Assembly (NCBI RefSeq): GCF_003432065.1 | Contig: NZ_QWDE01000001.1 | Location: forward strand, 806,001-870,000 | Direction: 5' to 3' | Source of the DNA: Mucilaginibacter terrenus | Lineage (GTDB): Bacteria > Bacteroidota > Bacteroidia > Sphingobacteriales > Sphingobacteriaceae | Length of the DNA: 64,000 nt | Shown: one piece after another, positions 16,847 to 26,144 of the stretch | Layout: each line of letters opens with the position of its first letter | Position numbering within the stretch: position 1 is the first letter of the stretch | The notes under the pieces: generated by a model | What the model was told of the DNA's origin: nothing | Database searches by the model: none | The model's input: only the letters and a program-made list of their open reading frames with translations | Position numbers and translations under genes: made by a program

Positions 16847-18205
16847 ATGGCTGTATCCTTTGAAGACCTTAAGTTTAACCGGCAGATATTAAATGCGATC
16901 GCCGACGCCGGTTACACCGAGCCTACGCCTATACAGCAGAAAGCCATTCCGCCTATTTTAAACGGACAGGATGTTATGGGTATTGCGCAAACCGGTACAG
17001 GAAAAACTGCCGCGTATGTGCTACCTATACTTATGAAACTAAAGTATGCGCAGGGCGAGCATGCCCGCGCTATGATAGTTGCACCTACAAGGGAACTTGC
17101 AATGCAAATAGAGGAGAATATAAAAACCTTTGCAGCAAATACCGATCTACGTACAGTAGTCTTGTACGGAGGCCTTGGCCCAAAAAAACAAATTGAACAG
17201 ATAAATAAAGGTGTCGACATTATTGTTGCTACACCGGGTCGACTGATGGATATTTATCTCGCCGGCCATATTGTTACCAAAACGTTGCAGGTACTGGTGC
17301 TTGACGAAGCTGACAAGATGATGGACATGGGCTTTATGCCGCAGATAAACCGCATACTGGAAGTGGTGCCGGTAAAACGGCAAAACCTGCTTTTCTCCGC
17401 CACCATGTCAGACAAGGTGCATAACCTTTCCTCGAACTTCCTGGAGTTCCCCGTGGTGATAGAGGTTACGCCGCAGGCCACACCGGCGCAAACTGTTAAT
17501 CAGACCTTGTATCATGTGCCCAACAATAAAACCAAGATACATCTGCTTAAAGTACTGCTGGACAGAAGTGACGAGATTAAAAAGCTTATGATCTTCTGCA
17601 AAACCCGTACAGCAGCAGAAGATGTATCTAAGTTCCTGATCCGTAAATTCGGTGAGTCGGAGGTTAAGGTACTGCATGCCAACAAAGGACAAAACACGCG
17701 CATTAACTCCATTAACTCGTTCAAAAACGATGAGGTGAAGATGCTGGTAGCTACAGATGTGGCATCCCGTGGTATTGATGTAAGTGATGTAAGCCACGTT
17801 ATTAACTTTGATGTGCCCGTTGTGTACGAAGATTATGTGCACCGTATAGGCCGTACGGGCAGGGCATACCAGCATGGGGAGGCCGTCACGTTTTGCAACC
17901 CTGCCGAGGAGTACTACATACGTAAAATAGAGAAACTGATCAGGCAAAGCATACCTGTAGCTAAACTCCCGGAGGATGTTTTTGTGGAAGAGACACCTTA
18001 CGACGAACGCCAGGAGCAGGCTAAGGAAATAGATATGCAAAAGCGTCGCGAAGACCCTGAGTTTAAAGGTGCCTTTCACGAGAAGAAGTCGCTTGCGCAG
18101 AAAAAGAAATTTGAAGCTGCCAAAGCAAAGAAACAACCAAACCATCCAAATAGTAAACCAGCGAAGAAATATGGCGCACAAAAACGAAGCGGCCGCAAAC
18201 ATTAA
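16847..18205 (+). CDS. DEAD-box ATP-dependent RNA helicase
   Basis: A 452-residue RNA helicase of the RhlE/CshA type. Q motif (YTEPTPIQQKAIP), motif I (AQTGTGKT), Ia (PTRELA), Ib (TPGR), II (LDEADKMM; VLDEAD), III (SAT), V (ATDVASRGID) and VI (HRIGRTGRA) are all present. The C-terminus is a Lys-rich tail, probably for RNA binding. It overlaps the start of the following small membrane-protein gene by 35 nt. It likely acts in cold adaptation and ribosome assembly. Confidence 0.95.
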   Translation: MAVSFEDLKFNRQILNAIADAGYTEPTPIQQKAIPPILNGQDVMGIAQTGTGKTAAYVLPILMKLKYAQGEHARAMIVAPTRELAMQIEENIKTFAANTDLRTVVLYGGLGPKKQIEQINKGVDIIVATPGRLMDIYLAGHIVTKTLQVLVLDEADKMMDMGFMPQINRILEVVPVKRQNLLFSATMSDKVHNLSSNFLEFPVVIEVTPQATPAQTVNQTLYHVPNNKTKIHLLKVLLDRSDEIKKLMIFCKTRTAAEDVSKFLIRKFGESEVKVLHANKGQNTRINSINSFKNDEVKMLVATDVASRGIDVSDVSHVINFDVPVVYEDYVHRIGRTGRAYQHGEAVTFCNPAEEYYIRKIEKLIRQSIPVAKLPEDVFVEETPYDERQEQAKEIDMQKRREDPEFKGAFHEKKSLAQKKKFEAAKAKKQPNHPNSKPAKKYGAQKRSGRKH

Positions 18206-18479
18206 TCAACCACGCAAATTCAGGCTCACACCGCTTAACTTTGCTACTGCAGGCTTTTTTGCTCTTGCTACCTACATCTTTATAAACGGGGCGAAAATTA
18301 CCGGTTCCCCATACGAGCATTGGAGCACCACAATAGGCTGGATATTTATTCTTTTTGCAGTAGTTGTGTCATTGCTGGATATAATTTTTCGTAATTTCTT
18401 CACTGAAACTAAAAAGCTGTGGGTTATAGAGCTAAGCTTTATAACTTTGGTGGCTGTAATATTCTTTCTTGTAAAATGA
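18171..18479 (+). CDS. Small integral membrane protein, hypothetical
   Basis: The start at ATG 18171 gives 102 residues (MAHKNEAAANIN...) with three predicted membrane helices (about 29-42, 53-70 and 83-101). It begins inside the last 35 nt of the DEAD-box gene and its stop overlaps the gldC start (ATGA), so it is part of this operon. I do not recognise a family. Confidence 0.7.
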   Translation: MAHKNEAAANINQPRKFRLTPLNFATAGFFALATYIFINGAKITGSPYEHWSTTIGWIFILFAVVVSLLDIIFRNFFTETKKLWVIELSFITLVAVIFFLVK

Positions 18480-18805
18480 AAACTGCCGAAATAAAGCTCA
18501 CTATTCAACTCGACGACAATAACGTTCCTGAAAACATTCTGTGGGAGTCTACAGATTCTCAGAACAAAGAGGCGCTGCCTGTACAAGCCATGATGCTTTC
18601 GCTATGGGATCAAAGTTTTAAGAACACCCTTAAAATAGACCTTTGGACTAAGGATATGCCGGTTGATGAAATGAAACGATTCTTTTATGAGACCTTGCAA
18701 ACTATGGGCGATACATTCTTACGTGCAACCGGCGAAAAGAATATTGTGGAAGATCTTCGCGATTATTGCGCCCACTTCGCAGACAAGATGGATATTAGAA
18801 AGTAA
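18476..18805 (+). CDS. gldC: Gliding motility-associated protein GldC
   Basis: The start at 18476, in an ATGA overlap with the upstream stop, gives 109 residues. The central segment LKIDLWTKDMPVDEMKRFF and the later DTFLRATGEKN are characteristic of GldC, a soluble protein linked to gliding and type IX secretion in Flavobacteria. Many non-gliding Bacteroidota keep it, so gliding cannot be concluded. No gldB neighbour is seen here. Confidence 0.88.
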   Translation: MKTAEIKLTIQLDDNNVPENILWESTDSQNKEALPVQAMMLSLWDQSFKNTLKIDLWTKDMPVDEMKRFFYETLQTMGDTFLRATGEKNIVEDLRDYCAHFADKMDIRK

Positions 18806-18809
18806 ACAC

Positions 18810-19232
18810 ATGCGCCTGCCTACGCTAACCTCTGTTTTAGGGTTTATTATTCTTATCATAGGCACGTACTGCCCAATGCTCCGGCCTTTTCACCTCTTTA
18901 ACTGGAACGTTTACCAGCTAAACCAGCCATTTGGTTTTTTATTGATGCTTGTAGGTATTATAGGCATCATATGCGCGGTGCTTAACCAGTCAAAGGTTAC
19001 AAAGCTGGCTGCGTTTATATCACTGGCCTTAGTCATTTTGTTACTTATAGCCGCAGTGCTTAAGGTAAAAACCAGCTTTAGTTTTATACCATTCAAGGGT
19101 ATAAATGCATTCCTTACTAGGCAAATTGCTTTTAAATGGGGATGGTATGTGTTATTTGCAGGCCCTTTATTATCGGTTGCAGGTGCGCTGTTTACCAGAA
19201 AGCCTCAGATAAGCGATTATAAACAAGTTTAA
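18810..19232 (+). CDS. Hypothetical multi-pass membrane protein
   Basis: The ATG at 18810, 4 nt after the gldC stop, gives 140 residues (MRLPTLTSVLGF...). Four hydrophobic segments are visible (about 5-22, 38-57, 65-85 and 113-130). It is the last gene of the helicase-gldC operon. The family is not recognised. Confidence 0.65.
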   Translation: MRLPTLTSVLGFIILIIGTYCPMLRPFHLFNWNVYQLNQPFGFLLMLVGIIGIICAVLNQSKVTKLAAFISLALVILLLIAAVLKVKTSFSFIPFKGINAFLTRQIAFKWGWYVLFAGPLLSVAGALFTRKPQISDYKQV

Positions 19233-19327
19233 TACACATATAATGTTTATTTGCAGCAACTTGCTGCATAATTAGTGTACAAGTGTTTTTTTAAACATAT
19301 TTGTACGATAAAACCACATCTTATTCA

Positions 19328-22300
19328 ATGTTTAAATTTTCGTTCAGAAACCAGGTACTGGCAGGTTTTGCGGTATCAATTATACTTGTTATAGCTGTTG
19401 GCGTACTATCATTTAATAGTATAAAGCAATTAGAGGATGACACCGTAATGGTTGATCACACTCAGAAGGTGATAAAAACTACCAACAATGTTCTGCAATT
19501 GCTTATTGATGGTGAAACCGGCATGCGCGGTTATGGTGCCACCAATAACAAAGTTTTCCTTGAACCTTACAACCAGGCGGTGCCACGTATAACCGAAAAT
19601 TTGTACCAGCTATCACAAATGGTGCAGGACAATCCGGAGCAACTACGCAGGATAGATTCATTAAAAGACCTTGTAAACAGGCAACTGGTTGTATTAAAAA
19701 CCAATATTGAGACTCGTGAAGCAAAAGGCCTGGAGTTTATGGTGAATAACCATATGTTCCTAAACGGCAAGCAGAACATGGACAGTATCCGGGGGCTTAA
19801 TGAGCGCGTTATAAGCATGGAGAATAGTTTGCTTGCACAGCGCAAAGCTAAGTCTGATGCTGCATCGAACAGAGCCATTATCGTTATCCTTATTGGTTCA
19901 ATGGTATTTGTACTTATTGTTGTTATACTGTTTTACTACATACAAGGCACCTTTGCAAGGCAGAAGAAAATTGAAGAGGAGATTCGTGTTGCTAATATTG
20001 AGCTGGAAAAAGTGCTGGCCGAAAACGAATCGAAAAACTGGCTGCTCACGGGCACAGGCACCCTTAACGAAAAGATGCAGGGTCAGCAAAGTGAAAAAGA
20101 ACTCAGCAGCAATATTCTAAAAGAAGTGTGTGTTTATGCCGGCGCACTAACGGGCACTATTTATCTATTTAATGAGGCTGAGAATCATCTGGATCTTTAC
20201 GCATCCTACGCCTTTGGTGACGAAAGCGGTTTAAAGACACGTATTAACATTACTGAAGGCTGGATTGGCCAGGCTGCACAGGACGAGCGTGCTGTAGTTG
20301 TAAAAGGAAAGCTGAACGATAAATTGGTTTTAGGATCATCGTTGGTACAGGATGAGATGATTGAAGCCATTGTTGTTCCGTTCTTCTTCGATAAAAAGCT
20401 AAAGGGCGTAATGGAAATTGGTTTCCGTGGCGAACTGAAGGAAAGTGTTAAGGACTACATCCTTTTGGTGGCAAATGATATAGGTATAGCAGTAAACACC
20501 GCACAGGCACGTACCATTATGCACGACCTGTTTGAGGAAACCCAGCAACAGGCAGAAGAGTTGGAAGCACAGCAGGAAGAAATGCGTGTTACCAACGAAG
20601 AGTTGATGAATAAGACCGAGATGCTGCAAGCTTCTGAAGAAGAGCTACGCGTGCAGCAGGAGGAGTTACGTACCATTAACGCCGAACTTGAAGAAAAAGC
20701 AAGTTTGCTGGAAGAAAAGAACCAGGCAATAGAAGAAGCCCGCCAATCTATCACGCAGAAGGCCGACGAACTGGAAACAACGGGACGCTACAAGTCGGAG
20801 TTTTTGGCCAACATGAGCCATGAATTGCGCACACCGCTAAATAGTATACTTGTACTTGCACGCATTTTAAAGGATAACAAACCGGCTAACCTTTCAGAAG
20901 ATCAGATCAAATATGCCAGTGTCATATTTAATGCCGGCAACGACCTGCTTACGCTGATCAATGACATTCTTGACCTTTCGAAAATAGAATCGGGCAAGCT
21001 GGATATGCAAATCGAGGATATCCGCATTGCCGACATCTTGGCCGACGTGCAATCCTTGTTTGCAGAAATGGCTATTAACAAGCACATTGACTTTAAAACC
21101 ACTCTGACTGATGTTCCGGATACAATCACTACCGACAAGGTTAGGGTAGAACAAGTGGTAAAGAACTTGCTATCTAACGCCTTCAAGTTCACACCGGAAA
21201 ACGGGAAGATATCCGTCACCGCAAAGCCGGGGCCGTTAGCAAATACCATTGCATTTTCAATAAAGGATTCAGGCATTGGAATACCTGCCGAAAAACAAAA
21301 AATCATTTTCGAAGCCTTCCAACAAGCAGATGGCTCAACCAGCCGTAAATACGGTGGCACAGGTCTGGGGCTCTCAATTAGTCGCGAACTAGCTAGCCTG
21401 TTGGGCGGTTACATTACACTTTCCAGCGAGCCGGCTGAGGGTAGCGAATTTACCCTGATATTGCCTTTTGAAGCTGTAGCTAAAGTAAAAGAAGAACCAT
21501 CCGTGCCGACGGTAGAAACATTTACACCACCTACCAATTTCTTAAGCTCTGTACCGAAGAAGGCAACCTCAACAGGTGAACCAACTGTAGTAATTGTTGA
21601 GGATGACAAAAACTTTGCAAACATATTGCAGGATTACGCCCGTGATCATGGTTATAAAGCCGTTATGGTTCATGACGGTACGTCGGCTGTCGACATTATA
21701 AAAGAAAAGCAGCCTGACGCTATCATATTGGACATAATGCTGCCTGGTAAAGACGGCTGGCAAATATTAAAGGAGCTTAAAGCAAACGAAGAAACCGTAA
21801 ACATTCCGGTACACATGATGTCGGCAGGAGATGCCGCAGCAAACCGGGTACGTAACGAAGGTGCTATAAGCTTTTTAAAGAAACCAATTAGCACAGAATC
21901 GCTGGATAAGTTGTTTACAGACATTATGAGCACCAGCGGCACAAGTTTCAAGCAGATTTTGCTTGTGGAAGATCATAAGGCACAAAGCCAGGCATTAAAA
22001 GATTTGATGCAAGCACAGGGCATTACCGTAGATCAGGCTTTTGATGGCGAATCGGCATTCAGGATGCTTAATGAAAACGACTATCAGTGCGTTATCCTTG
22101 ACCTCAATTTGCCTGATATATCCGGACTTGACCTGCTGGACAAGATTAAGGCAGATGAAAAGTTCTCTTCTTTACCTGTGATCATTAACACCGCTATGGA
22201 ACTTGATAAAAGTTCAGTAAACAGGCTGATGCAATATGCCAATGCCATGGTGGTAAAAACCAGCAAATCAAGCGACAGGCTTATTGATGAGGTTAATCTT

Positions 22301-22765
22301 TTCCTGAACAAAATCAGTGAGACATCCGGCGCACAGCAATCATCAACAGCAATATCCCCTAAGAAGGCCATTGCTGCTACCAAGGACAGCCTTAAAGGTA
22401 AAAAGGTGCTGGTAGTGGATGACGACATGCGCAATATTTTTGCATTGAGCAGCGCGCTTGAGACGTATGACCTGAATGTGGTGATTGCAAATGATGGGGA
22501 AGAGGCCATTGCCAAGCTGGAAGAAGTACCGGATATAGATATTGTGCTTATGGATATAATGATGCCAAAAATGGATGGGTACGAAGCTACCAGGTATATC
22601 CGTAAGCAAAACAAATGGTCAAAATTGCCTGTTATCGCCTTAACCGCAAAAGCAATGAAGGACGACAGGGAAAAGTGCATAGCAGCCGGCGCAAATGACT
22701 ACATCACCAAGCCAGTAGATATGGACAGGCTTATTGCCCTTATGCAGCTGTGGCTTGATAGCTGA
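19328..22765 (+). CDS. CHASE3-GAF hybrid sensor histidine kinase with three receiver domains
   Basis: I chose the ATG at 19328 (1145 residues) over a TTG at 19301. Order: transmembrane helix (~10-30), CHASE3 sensor (~31-180, with the family hallmark ETGMRGY), second helix (~186-206), GAF (~250-390), and a long Glu/Gln-rich coiled coil (~400-485). HisKA follows with phospho-acceptor H498 (NMSHELRTP), then HATPase (NLLSNAFKFT, GGTGLGLSIS). Three receivers end the protein, with phosphorylatable D802, D925 and D1076. It heads an operon with CheR, CheB and a second hybrid kinase. A multi-input phosphorelay hub is likely; the ligand is unknown. Confidence 0.93.
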   Translation: MFKFSFRNQVLAGFAVSIILVIAVGVLSFNSIKQLEDDTVMVDHTQKVIKTTNNVLQLLIDGETGMRGYGATNNKVFLEPYNQAVPRITENLYQLSQMVQDNPEQLRRIDSLKDLVNRQLVVLKTNIETREAKGLEFMVNNHMFLNGKQNMDSIRGLNERVISMENSLLAQRKAKSDAASNRAIIVILIGSMVFVLIVVILFYYIQGTFARQKKIEEEIRVANIELEKVLAENESKNWLLTGTGTLNEKMQGQQSEKELSSNILKEVCVYAGALTGTIYLFNEAENHLDLYASYAFGDESGLKTRINITEGWIGQAAQDERAVVVKGKLNDKLVLGSSLVQDEMIEAIVVPFFFDKKLKGVMEIGFRGELKESVKDYILLVANDIGIAVNTAQARTIMHDLFEETQQQAEELEAQQEEMRVTNEELMNKTEMLQASEEELRVQQEELRTINAELEEKASLLEEKNQAIEEARQSITQKADELETTGRYKSEFLANMSHELRTPLNSILVLARILKDNKPANLSEDQIKYASVIFNAGNDLLTLINDILDLSKIESGKLDMQIEDIRIADILADVQSLFAEMAINKHIDFKTTLTDVPDTITTDKVRVEQVVKNLLSNAFKFTPENGKISVTAKPGPLANTIAFSIKDSGIGIPAEKQKIIFEAFQQADGSTSRKYGGTGLGLSISRELASLLGGYITLSSEPAEGSEFTLILPFEAVAKVKEEPSVPTVETFTPPTNFLSSVPKKATSTGEPTVVIVEDDKNFANILQDYARDHGYKAVMVHDGTSAVDIIKEKQPDAIILDIMLPGKDGWQILKELKANEETVNIPVHMMSAGDAAANRVRNEGAISFLKKPISTESLDKLFTDIMSTSGTSFKQILLVEDHKAQSQALKDLMQAQGITVDQAFDGESAFRMLNENDYQCVILDLNLPDISGLDLLDKIKADEKFSSLPVIINTAMELDKSSVNRLMQYANAMVVKTSKSSDRLIDEVNLFLNKISETSGAQQSSTAISPKKAIAATKDSLKGKKVLVVDDDMRNIFALSSALETYDLNVVIANDGEEAIAKLEEVPDIDIVLMDIMMPKMDGYEATRYIRKQNKWSKLPVIALTAKAMKDDREKCIAAGANDYITKPVDMDRLIALMQLWLDS

Positions 22766-22766
22766 T

Positions 22767-23606
22767 ATGAGAGAAATTACAGGTAAGGAAATAAATATTA
22801 CATCTGCCCAGTTAACCGAGCTTATAGACCTCGTGCGGAAGATTCATGGGTTTGATTTTAGCGACTATACCAAAGCATCGTTTAAGAGGCGGCTTGCCCG
22901 TATTATGATGCTGAAAAAGCTTGAGTTTTATGACCTGAAACATATCCTTGTAAACGATCCGGCTTTTTTTCAGGAGTTTTTAGAAGAGATCACCGTGAAC
23001 GTTACCGAAATGTTTCGTGATCCCGCATTTTACAGGGCCTTACGTGATCAGGTTGTTCCATACTTATCCACTTACCAGCATGCAAAGATTTGGTGTGCCG
23101 GCTGTTCTTCAGGCGAGGAGGTGTACTCAGTAGCTATTTTGCTTAAAGAGGAGAACCTGGCGAAGAAATCTTTTATTTACGGTACCGACATTAATACCGG
23201 TGTGCTTAAAGAGGCAAGAAAAGGTATTTATAGTTTACGCAAGATTAAAAGCTATGCGGAAAACTATATGCTTACCGGATTGCCCGGCTCCATAACAGAT
23301 CACTTTACAATAATGTATGATGCTGCCGCTGTGCACAGCGAGTTGAAACAAAATACTTTATTTTCCGTACACAACCTCATATCCGACACTGTATTCAACG
23401 AGTTTCAAATGATCAGCTGTCGTAACGTTTTTATTTATTTTGAGACAGAGTTACAGGAGCGAATTCTCGATCTGTTTTATAACAGCCTTTGCCCGCTGGG
23501 TTATTTGTGTTTAGGAAATAAGGAGACTATTCGCAGCGACAACTTTCGCAAGAAGTTTAAGGTGATTAATCAGAAGGAAAACATCTATCAAAAAATTGGC
23601 AGCTAA
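22767..23606 (+). CDS. CheR-type protein-glutamate methyltransferase
   Basis: The start at ATG 22767, 1 nt after the kinase stop, gives 279 residues. CheR uses SAM to methylate receptor glutamates. The N-terminal helical domain is followed by the SAM-binding fold (IWCAGCSSGEEVYS) and the ISCRNVFIYF motif. Its end overlaps the TTG start of CheB by 11 nt. No methyl-accepting chemoreceptor is encoded in the window, so its target may be the coiled-coil region of the neighbouring kinase, which is inference. Confidence 0.93.
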   Translation: MREITGKEINITSAQLTELIDLVRKIHGFDFSDYTKASFKRRLARIMMLKKLEFYDLKHILVNDPAFFQEFLEEITVNVTEMFRDPAFYRALRDQVVPYLSTYQHAKIWCAGCSSGEEVYSVAILLKEENLAKKSFIYGTDINTGVLKEARKGIYSLRKIKSYAENYMLTGLPGSITDHFTIMYDAAAVHSELKQNTLFSVHNLISDTVFNEFQMISCRNVFIYFETELQERILDLFYNSLCPLGYLCLGNKETIRSDNFRKKFKVINQKENIYQKIGS

Positions 23607-24189
23607 AGACGATTTGATAAAACGTTTTAAGGCCGCCAAATTCTTGCTTTTAGGTGGGTCGGCAGGTTCGTTTAAGCTATTGTTCCGCATGGTTAAAATG
23701 TTCCCTCACGACTTTAAGAAGACGGTTATCATTGTTATTCATCGGAAGAAAAATTTTTTTAGCGAAATAGAAAAACTGTTTGCAGAAAACAGTCGTATGT
23801 TGATCCGGGAAATTAGCGATAAGGACCCGATAGATAGTAATGCTATTTATATTGCTCCGGCAAATTATCATACGCTGGTAGAGAAAGGTGGCTACTTTTC
23901 GCTGGATGTGTCTGAATCAGTATGGTATTCAAAGCCGTCTATTGACGTTACTTTTGAAAGTGTTGCAGATTCTTATGGAAAGGATTGTGCCGCTATTTTG
24001 TTTTCAGGTGCTAATCAGGATGGTGCCAACGGCCTTTTGAAATTGAGGCAAAGCGGAGCTTTAACAATAGCTCAAAATCCGGAAGACGCCGAGATGAGCG
24101 AAATGCCGGGCGCCGCTATAGGGATTGATGCTGCCGAATATATATTGCACACGACGGAGATTTTTGAGCTTTTACAAAACAGTACTTAA
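23596..24189 (+). CDS. CheB-type methylesterase without receiver domain
   Basis: A TTG start at 23596 gives 197 residues, covering only the catalytic domain of CheB. The Ser-His-Asp triad is visible as S22 (GGSAGS), H49 (IVIHRKKN) and D142 (SGANQDGANG). CheB normally carries an N-terminal receiver that inhibits it; here that is missing, as in the CheB-like parts of CheB-CheR sensory fusions. It overlaps cheR by 11 nt and precedes the second kinase by 11 nt. Confidence 0.9.
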   Translation: MAAKDDLIKRFKAAKFLLLGGSAGSFKLLFRMVKMFPHDFKKTVIIVIHRKKNFFSEIEKLFAENSRMLIREISDKDPIDSNAIYIAPANYHTLVEKGGYFSLDVSESVWYSKPSIDVTFESVADSYGKDCAAILFSGANQDGANGLLKLRQSGALTIAQNPEDAEMSEMPGAAIGIDAAEYILHTTEIFELLQNST

Positions 24190-24200
24190 CCTTTTATTAC

Positions 24201-26144
24201 ATGGCCCCCATTAACATCCTGGTAGTTGACGACCGGGAAGAAAATATTGTTACGCTTCAAGCCCTTTTGGAACGTAAGGATATAAAGCTTTTTACTACAA
24301 CATCTCCCAATGAGGCGCTTAGGATTGCCTGGGAAAATCATATATCAATAGCGCTTGTTGACGTTCAGATGCCCCAAATGGATGGGTTTGAACTGGTAGA
24401 GATGCTTAAATCGAACCCGCGAACTAAAGATATAATGGTAATTTTTGTTACTGCTATATCAAAGGAAAGCAAATATGTAGTAAAGGGTTTTGGTGCCGGA
24501 GCTGTTGATTACCTTTACAAGCCGCTTGACCCTTATGTTACCTCTGCCAAGGTAGACTCCTTTATACAACTTGCCCGTTCTCAGGAAGAAATAAAACTTA
24601 AGAATACCGAACTGGAGAACTACGCAATAGTAATAAAGCATAGCGCGGATATTATTTGTTCTGTTGATGCCAGTACGCTCCGCATCAAAACGATCAACCC
24701 GGCAGTGGAAGATTTATTAGGCTATAAACAAGCTGAAGTTTATGGCAAAAGCATTATCGACCTGGCTATAGAATCTGATCAGGATTCATTCAAAAAACGG
24801 CTCGGGCAAGTTATAAAGGATAATCAAAAGTTCTCTGTATTTGAGTTCCAGTTCAATACGTTTGATAAAAGCATTATGTGGGCAGAATGCCGTGTGTCCT
24901 ATCGCAACAAAGTGCTTTTCATGAACATTAGCGACCATACGCCACAAAAAAGTTATCAGCAGCAACTGATAAAATCCAAAGAAGCTGCCGAATATGGCAG
25001 AAAGGTAAAAGAAACGTTTTTAGCTAACATGAGCCACGAGCTCCGTACACCCGTCAACGGTATAATTGGACTAACAAGCCTTTTGCGTAACACGGGTGTA
25101 AATGAACAACAAAATAACTTGCTGAACATGATGGAGACATCATCCAAATCATTGCTTGGCGTTATAAACGATGTACTGGACATATCTAAAATAGAGGCCG
25201 GAAAGTTTAACATTGTACGTTCTTCCCACAACATTAGAGAGATAATTCAGTCGGTTCACGGCCTGTTGAAATTCAGTGCTGACGAAAAAAGCATTGAGTT
25301 CACAATAAGTGTTGATGATGATGTTCCCGAAAATCTGATAATAGATTCCTTAAGGATAAACCAGATTTTGATGAACCTGCTAAGTAATGCAATTAAATTC
25401 ACCGACAGGGGAGAGGTGAAGCTAAAGGTGTCTGTACTACAGAAGCAGGGCGATAACGTGAAACTGAAATTTAGCGTTGAAGACACAGGAATTGGCATTG
25501 CTACAGAAAGCCTCTCTAAAATATTTGATTCTTTTGAACAAGCGGAAGATGATACCACAAGCAAATACGGTGGGACTGGTTTAGGGTTAACTATTGTTAA
25601 AAAATTGGTTGAACTTAAAGGCGGCGAACTTACCGTAAGCAGCCAGGTAGGGCAAGGTAGCGTTTTTAATTTTATTAATTGGTTTGCGGTTGCAAGAACA
25701 GTTGAAAAGAAGCCTGTCAAAAAAAGCAAAACGCTTGAGCCATTTACCAATCTGAATGTACTGGTGGCTGAGGATAACATGATTAACCAATTTATGCTCA
25801 TCAAGATGCTTAAGGATTGGAGCATAAATGTAGAAGTTGCAGATAATGGTAGTGTCGCGTTAGAAAAGCTAAAGGATGGAGACTTCGACCTTGTACTAAT
25901 GGATACACACATGCCGGGTATGAACGGGTACCAGGCTGCACGTGCAATAAGAATGGAGCTTGAGGAACCAAACCGGAGCGTACCGATCATATCGCTTTCG
26001 GCAGCTGCTTATGAGCACGAGCATAAGGAGGCAATCTCCGCCGGGATGAATGATGTACTACCCAAACCGTTTGAGCCCGAAGAACTACACAAGAAAATAG
26101 CTGAATTGGTGAATAAGAGTAACAATTTTACACAAACAATTTAG
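24201..26144 (+). CDS. Receiver-PAS hybrid histidine kinase
   Basis: A 647-residue soluble hybrid kinase. The N-terminal receiver has D54 (LVDVQMPQMDGF); a PAS domain follows (about 145-265), then HisKA with H279 (NMSHELRTP), HATPase (NLLSNAIKFT, DTGIGI, GGTGLGLTI) and a C-terminal receiver with D568 (LMDTHMPGMNGY). There is no membrane segment, so it likely takes phosphate from the upstream CHASE3 kinase through its N-terminal receiver. It overlaps ogt by 17 nt at the convergent end. Confidence 0.93.
   Translation: MAPINILVVDDREENIVTLQALLERKDIKLFTTTSPNEALRIAWENHISIALVDVQMPQMDGFELVEMLKSNPRTKDIMVIFVTAISKESKYVVKGFGAGAVDYLYKPLDPYVTSAKVDSFIQLARSQEEIKLKNTELENYAIVIKHSADIICSVDASTLRIKTINPAVEDLLGYKQAEVYGKSIIDLAIESDQDSFKKRLGQVIKDNQKFSVFEFQFNTFDKSIMWAECRVSYRNKVLFMNISDHTPQKSYQQQLIKSKEAAEYGRKVKETFLANMSHELRTPVNGIIGLTSLLRNTGVNEQQNNLLNMMETSSKSLLGVINDVLDISKIEAGKFNIVRSSHNIREIIQSVHGLLKFSADEKSIEFTISVDDDVPENLIIDSLRINQILMNLLSNAIKFTDRGEVKLKVSVLQKQGDNVKLKFSVEDTGIGIATESLSKIFDSFEQAEDDTTSKYGGTGLGLTIVKKLVELKGGELTVSSQVGQGSVFNFINWFAVARTVEKKPVKKSKTLEPFTNLNVLVAEDNMINQFMLIKMLKDWSINVEVADNGSVALEKLKDGDFDLVLMDTHMPGMNGYQAARAIRMELEEPNRSVPIISLSAAAYEHEHKEAISAGMNDVLPKPFEPEELHKKIAELVNKSNNFTQTI

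Noticed and set aside
17408..18202. A 264-codon open frame antisense to the DEAD-box helicase gene
   Set aside because: It lies wholly inside a well-supported helicase gene, has an odd Cys/Phe-rich composition and shows no recognisable domain, so it is a shadow of the real frame.
19253..19267. A 15-nt palindrome (GCAGCAA-C-TTGCTGC) upstream of the CHASE3 kinase
   Set aside because: It is short, has no T run and no second copy that I could see, so I could not separate it from chance; an operator remains possible.
25256..25990. A 244-codon open frame antisense to the second hybrid kinase
   Set aside because: It mirrors the conserved kinase codons, is Ser/Leu-rich without a domain, and would need a promoter inside a certain gene.
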